The notes under the pieces are model-generated. The model searched no databases, was not told where the DNA came from, and worked only from the letters and a program-made list of their open reading frames with translations. Position numbers and translations under genes: made by a program. 64,000 bases of DNA from JBBPYC01 sp038200275 (GTDB lineage Bacteria; Pseudomonadota; Gammaproteobacteria; Burkholderiales; Burkholderiaceae_C), in contig JBBPYC010000082.1 of the NCBI GenBank assembly GCA_038200275.1, forward strand, positions 62,001-126,000, read 5' to 3'. Shown here one piece after another: positions 61,899-64,000 of the stretch; position 1 is the stretch's first letter; each line of letters begins with the position of its first letter.

Positions 61899-64000
61899 GC
61901 AATTGGTTCAATAAAGTCCTGGTCCCCAATCGCGGCGAGATCGCGGTGCGGCTGGTGCGTGCGCTGCAAGACTTCGGGATTGCCAGCGTTGCGGTTCATT
62001 CAAAGGACGATGCCGACGCGCTGCACGTTCGCCTCGCCGATGAAGCGGTTGCGCTCGATGCGACCGGCCCCGACGCGTACCTGAACGGTGCCCATCTGAT
62101 CGAGGTGGCGCAGCGCACCGGCTGCGATGCAGTCCATCCTGGCTACGGCTTCCTGTCCGAGCGTGCCGACTTTGCGCAAGCGGTGCTTGACGCGGGGCTG
62201 GTGTTCATCGGCCCGACACCCGAACAGCTCGCATTGTTCGGCGACAAGGCACAGGCGCGCGGACTGGCCGCGCGCTGCGGCGTGCCGTTGCTGCCTGGCA
62301 GCGCAAGTGCCGTCACGCTGGAGCAGGCGCAAGCCTTCATGGCGGCGCTGCCGGCTGGTGCCGGCGTGATGCTCAAAGCGATCGGTGGCGGTGGCGGCCG
62401 CGGCATGCGCGCGGTGCTGGATGCCGCTGACTTGCCGCAAGCCTTTGCGCGCTGCACCCAGGAAGCAAGCGCTGCGTTCGGCGTCGAAGGCGTTTATGTT
62501 GAACGCCTGATGCCGCGTGCACGTCACCTCGAAGTGCAGATCGTGGGCGATGGCGCAGCCGTGATGAGCCTCGGCGAGCGCGAATGCACGCTGCAGCGCC
62601 GGTTCCAGAAGCTCGTCGAGATCGCACCGAGTCCGACTCTGTCGCCGCGCCTGCGGGAAGCCATCACGGCCGCAGCGCTGACGATGGCGCGTGAGGTGCG
62701 CTACTGCAATCTCGGCACCTTCGAGTTCCTGGTCGACGATGCACCGGACACCGACCTGCCGTTTGTCTTCATCGAAGCCAATCCACGGCTGCAGGTCGAG
62801 CACACGGTGACCGAACAGGTCACGGGGCTCGACCTGGTGCGGCTACAACTCGGCATTGCAGCGGGTTGGTCACTAAGCGAGCTTGGCCTGGATCCCGCCG
62901 CGCCGCCGCCGTCGCGCGGCTTCGCGATCCAGTGGCGCATCAACGCCGAGACGCTGCTGGCCGATGGGCGGACCAAAGCCTCGACTGGCCGCCTCACGCG
63001 CTTCGAGCTGCCGTCCGGCCCTGGCATTCGCGTGGACACGCACGGCTTCGCGGGCGCGGCGCCCTCACCGCACTTCGACACGTTGCTCGCCAAGCTGATC
63101 GTGCAGGTGCCGACCGATGGCGACGCGGGCTTTGCTGCCGCGGTGCGCCGTTCGCAGCGCGCGCTGGCCGAATGCCGGATCGAGGGCGTCGCCACCAACA
63201 TCGCGCTGCTGCGCGCGATCGCGGCAACGCCTGCGTTCGCAAGCCAGCAAGTGCATACGCGGCTGCTGGAGCAGCGGTTGCCGCAGTTGCTGGCAGCGGC
63301 CGAAGACCTGGCCGATGCGCAACCCGTGAATGCTACTGAATCTGTAGCTGGAAACGTCGATTCCGAAAGCGCTCTGCCCGGTTTTGACTCGGACATCCAG
63401 CCCCACTGGCTGCCCATTCGTGCGCCCATGGCCGCGCGCGTCGTGCAGCTCGATGCGGCCGTCGGCGACGTGCTCGCCAGCGGCGCTTCGATCGCCGTGG
63501 TTGAGGCGATGAAGATGCAGCACCTGCTGCTGGCCGACGCGCCTGGGCGCGTGGCGCTGCTGCGTGCGACGCCTGGCCAATATGTTGCGGAAGGCGACAC
63601 GCTGGCTTGGTTGGAGCCGGTCGCGCAAGACGCTGCGCCCGCTGCCGACCTCACCGCGCATGACCTCGACGCGATCCGGCCCGACCTGCAAAAGGTGATC
63701 GACCGCCACGCGTTCACGCTCGATCAGAACCGGCCACGTGCGATCAACAAGCGCCACGCACAAGGCGGCCGCAGCGCGCGCGAGAACATCGCCGACCTCT
63801 GCGACGAAGACAGTTTTCTCGAGTACGGCGCGTTGGCGATTGCCGCGCAGACCGCCCGCCGGAGCGTGGCCGACCTGATCGAAAACACGCCCGCCGACGG
63901 CATGGTGACCGGCACCGCAACCATCAACGCCGATGCATTCGGCGCCGAAGCCGCACGCTGCGCCGTGATGAGCTACGACTACACGGTGCTCGCCGGCACG
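61895..64000 (+). CDS. Single-chain biotin-dependent acyl-CoA carboxylase, 3' end cut off by window
   Basis: At least 702 residues are present and the frame runs past the last base. The biotin carboxylase domain covers about residues 1-450 (VLVPNRGEIAVRLVRAL, the ATP-grasp GGGGGRGMR from 164, and EANPRLQVEHTVTEQVTG). A linker carries a repeat copy (about 475-500). The biotinyl domain has the biotin Lys540 in EAMKMQH. The carboxyltransferase domain begins near 605 (HAQGGRSARENIADLCDEDSFLEYG). This order, with all activities in one chain, is that of single-chain acyl-CoA carboxylases. The likely substrate is the acyl-CoA made by the coupled ligase. Confidence 0.92.
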   Translation, partial: MSNWFNKVLVPNRGEIAVRLVRALQDFGIASVAVHSKDDADALHVRLADEAVALDATGPDAYLNGAHLIEVAQRTGCDAVHPGYGFLSERADFAQAVLDAGLVFIGPTPEQLALFGDKAQARGLAARCGVPLLPGSASAVTLEQAQAFMAALPAGAGVMLKAIGGGGGRGMRAVLDAADLPQAFARCTQEASAAFGVEGVYVERLMPRARHLEVQIVGDGAAVMSLGERECTLQRRFQKLVEIAPSPTLSPRLREAITAAALTMAREVRYCNLGTFEFLVDDAPDTDLPFVFIEANPRLQVEHTVTEQVTGLDLVRLQLGIAAGWSLSELGLDPAAPPPSRGFAIQWRINAETLLADGRTKASTGRLTRFELPSGPGIRVDTHGFAGAAPSPHFDTLLAKLIVQVPTDGDAGFAAAVRRSQRALAECRIEGVATNIALLRAIAATPAFASQQVHTRLLEQRLPQLLAAAEDLADAQPVNATESVAGNVDSESALPGFDSDIQPHWLPIRAPMAARVVQLDAAVGDVLASGASIAVVEAMKMQHLLLADAPGRVALLRATPGQYVAEGDTLAWLEPVAQDAAPAADLTAHDLDAIRPDLQKVIDRHAFTLDQNRPRAINKRHAQGGRSARENIADLCDEDSFLEYGALAIAAQTARRSVADLIENTPADGMVTGTATINADAFGAEAARCAVMSYDYTVLAGT
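63331..63381 (+). repeat. Palindromic repeat copy inside the carboxylase linker
   Basis: The copy reads TGCTACTGAATCTGTAGCTG and then GAAACGTCGATTCCG and AAAGCGCTCTGCCC, following the two-part plan of the copies at 33311 and 53310. It is translated in frame as the low-complexity stretch ATESVAGNVDSESALPG between the biotin carboxylase and biotinyl domains. Confidence 0.6.

Noticed and set aside
1..64000. CRISPR array, insertion sequence, prophage or toxin-antitoxin pair
   Set aside because: No regularly spaced direct repeats, transposase or phage genes were found, and no pair of small overlapping genes of toxin-antitoxin type was seen.

Overview
The window is a GC-rich, gene-dense stretch of a betaproteobacterial chromosome, most likely order Burkholderiales and probably close to Comamonadaceae. 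The evidence is gene order and family type: the aa3-type cytochrome oxidase block coxB-coxA-small assembly protein-ctaG-DUF2970-coxC-DUF2909/SURF1-SCO-like-ctaA-ctaB-sco; the divergent rplU-rpmA-obgE-proB and ispB pair; the pilB-pilC-pilD-coaE-zapD-yacG run; a TrpS with a C-terminal add-on domain; and a short palindromic repeat resembling those scattered through Comamonadaceae genomes (from memory). No plasmid, phage, transposase, rRNA or CRISPR array is visible. One tRNA, tRNA-Pro(CGG), is present.

Layout. 1-5.4 kb: end of recJ, an RNase AM-type PHP phosphatase, a YciO/Sua5 protein, a small site-2 protease and trpS, all on +. 5.4-11.1 kb: HAD dehalogenase, outer-membrane phospholipase A, flavin reductase, two small envelope proteins and a YadG/YadH-like ABC-2 exporter. 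11.1-17.2 kb is the most accessory-looking part: an orphan FtsX-type permease, a trypsin-like protein of different base composition ending in an integron attC-like half site, a double GNAT fusion and a periplasmic MsrA. 17.3-18.6 kb: M48 lipoprotein protease and aroQ. 18.6-29.0 kb: the cytochrome c oxidase and heme A biogenesis cluster, almost all on -. 29-38 kb: BioC-like methyltransferase, comF, a frameshifted metallo-beta-lactamase-fold lipoprotein, lpxO-like hydroxylase, murB, yajQ, lytic transglycosylase, proS. 37.5-43.5 kb: rppH, a CNP1-like protein, proB, obgE, rpmA, rplU, ispB and the tRNA. 43.6-52 kb: type IV pilus pilBCD, coaE, zapD, yacG, then mutT-like, DUF815 ATPase and argJ on -. 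52-58.5 kb: a NUDIX/metallo-beta-lactamase fusion and a large hybrid histidine kinase translationally coupled to an HD-GYP response regulator. 58.7-64 kb: a LivK-type binding protein divergent from an acyl-CoA ligase coupled to a single-chain biotin-dependent acyl-CoA carboxylase that runs off the end.

How the genes work together. The central cluster encodes the structural subunits (CtaC, CtaD, CtaE) together with copper delivery (CtaG, Sco, a Sco-like protein), heme O/A synthesis (CtaB, CtaA) and assembly helpers (SURF1, DUF2970, DUF2909, a 37-residue peptide). The kinase/HD-GYP pair is a phosphorelay expected to end in cyclic-di-GMP breakdown. The last three genes look like uptake, CoA activation and carboxylation of an unknown carboxylic acid.

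Most of the window is ordinary housekeeping DNA. The points most worth a second look are a palindromic repeat family apparently inserted in frame in three proteins, the protease with the attC-like end, the ligase-carboxylase operon, the head-to-head SURF1/DUF2909 start codons sharing CATG, and the frameshifted metallo-hydrolase. All calls were made by reading the sequence; no database search was run.
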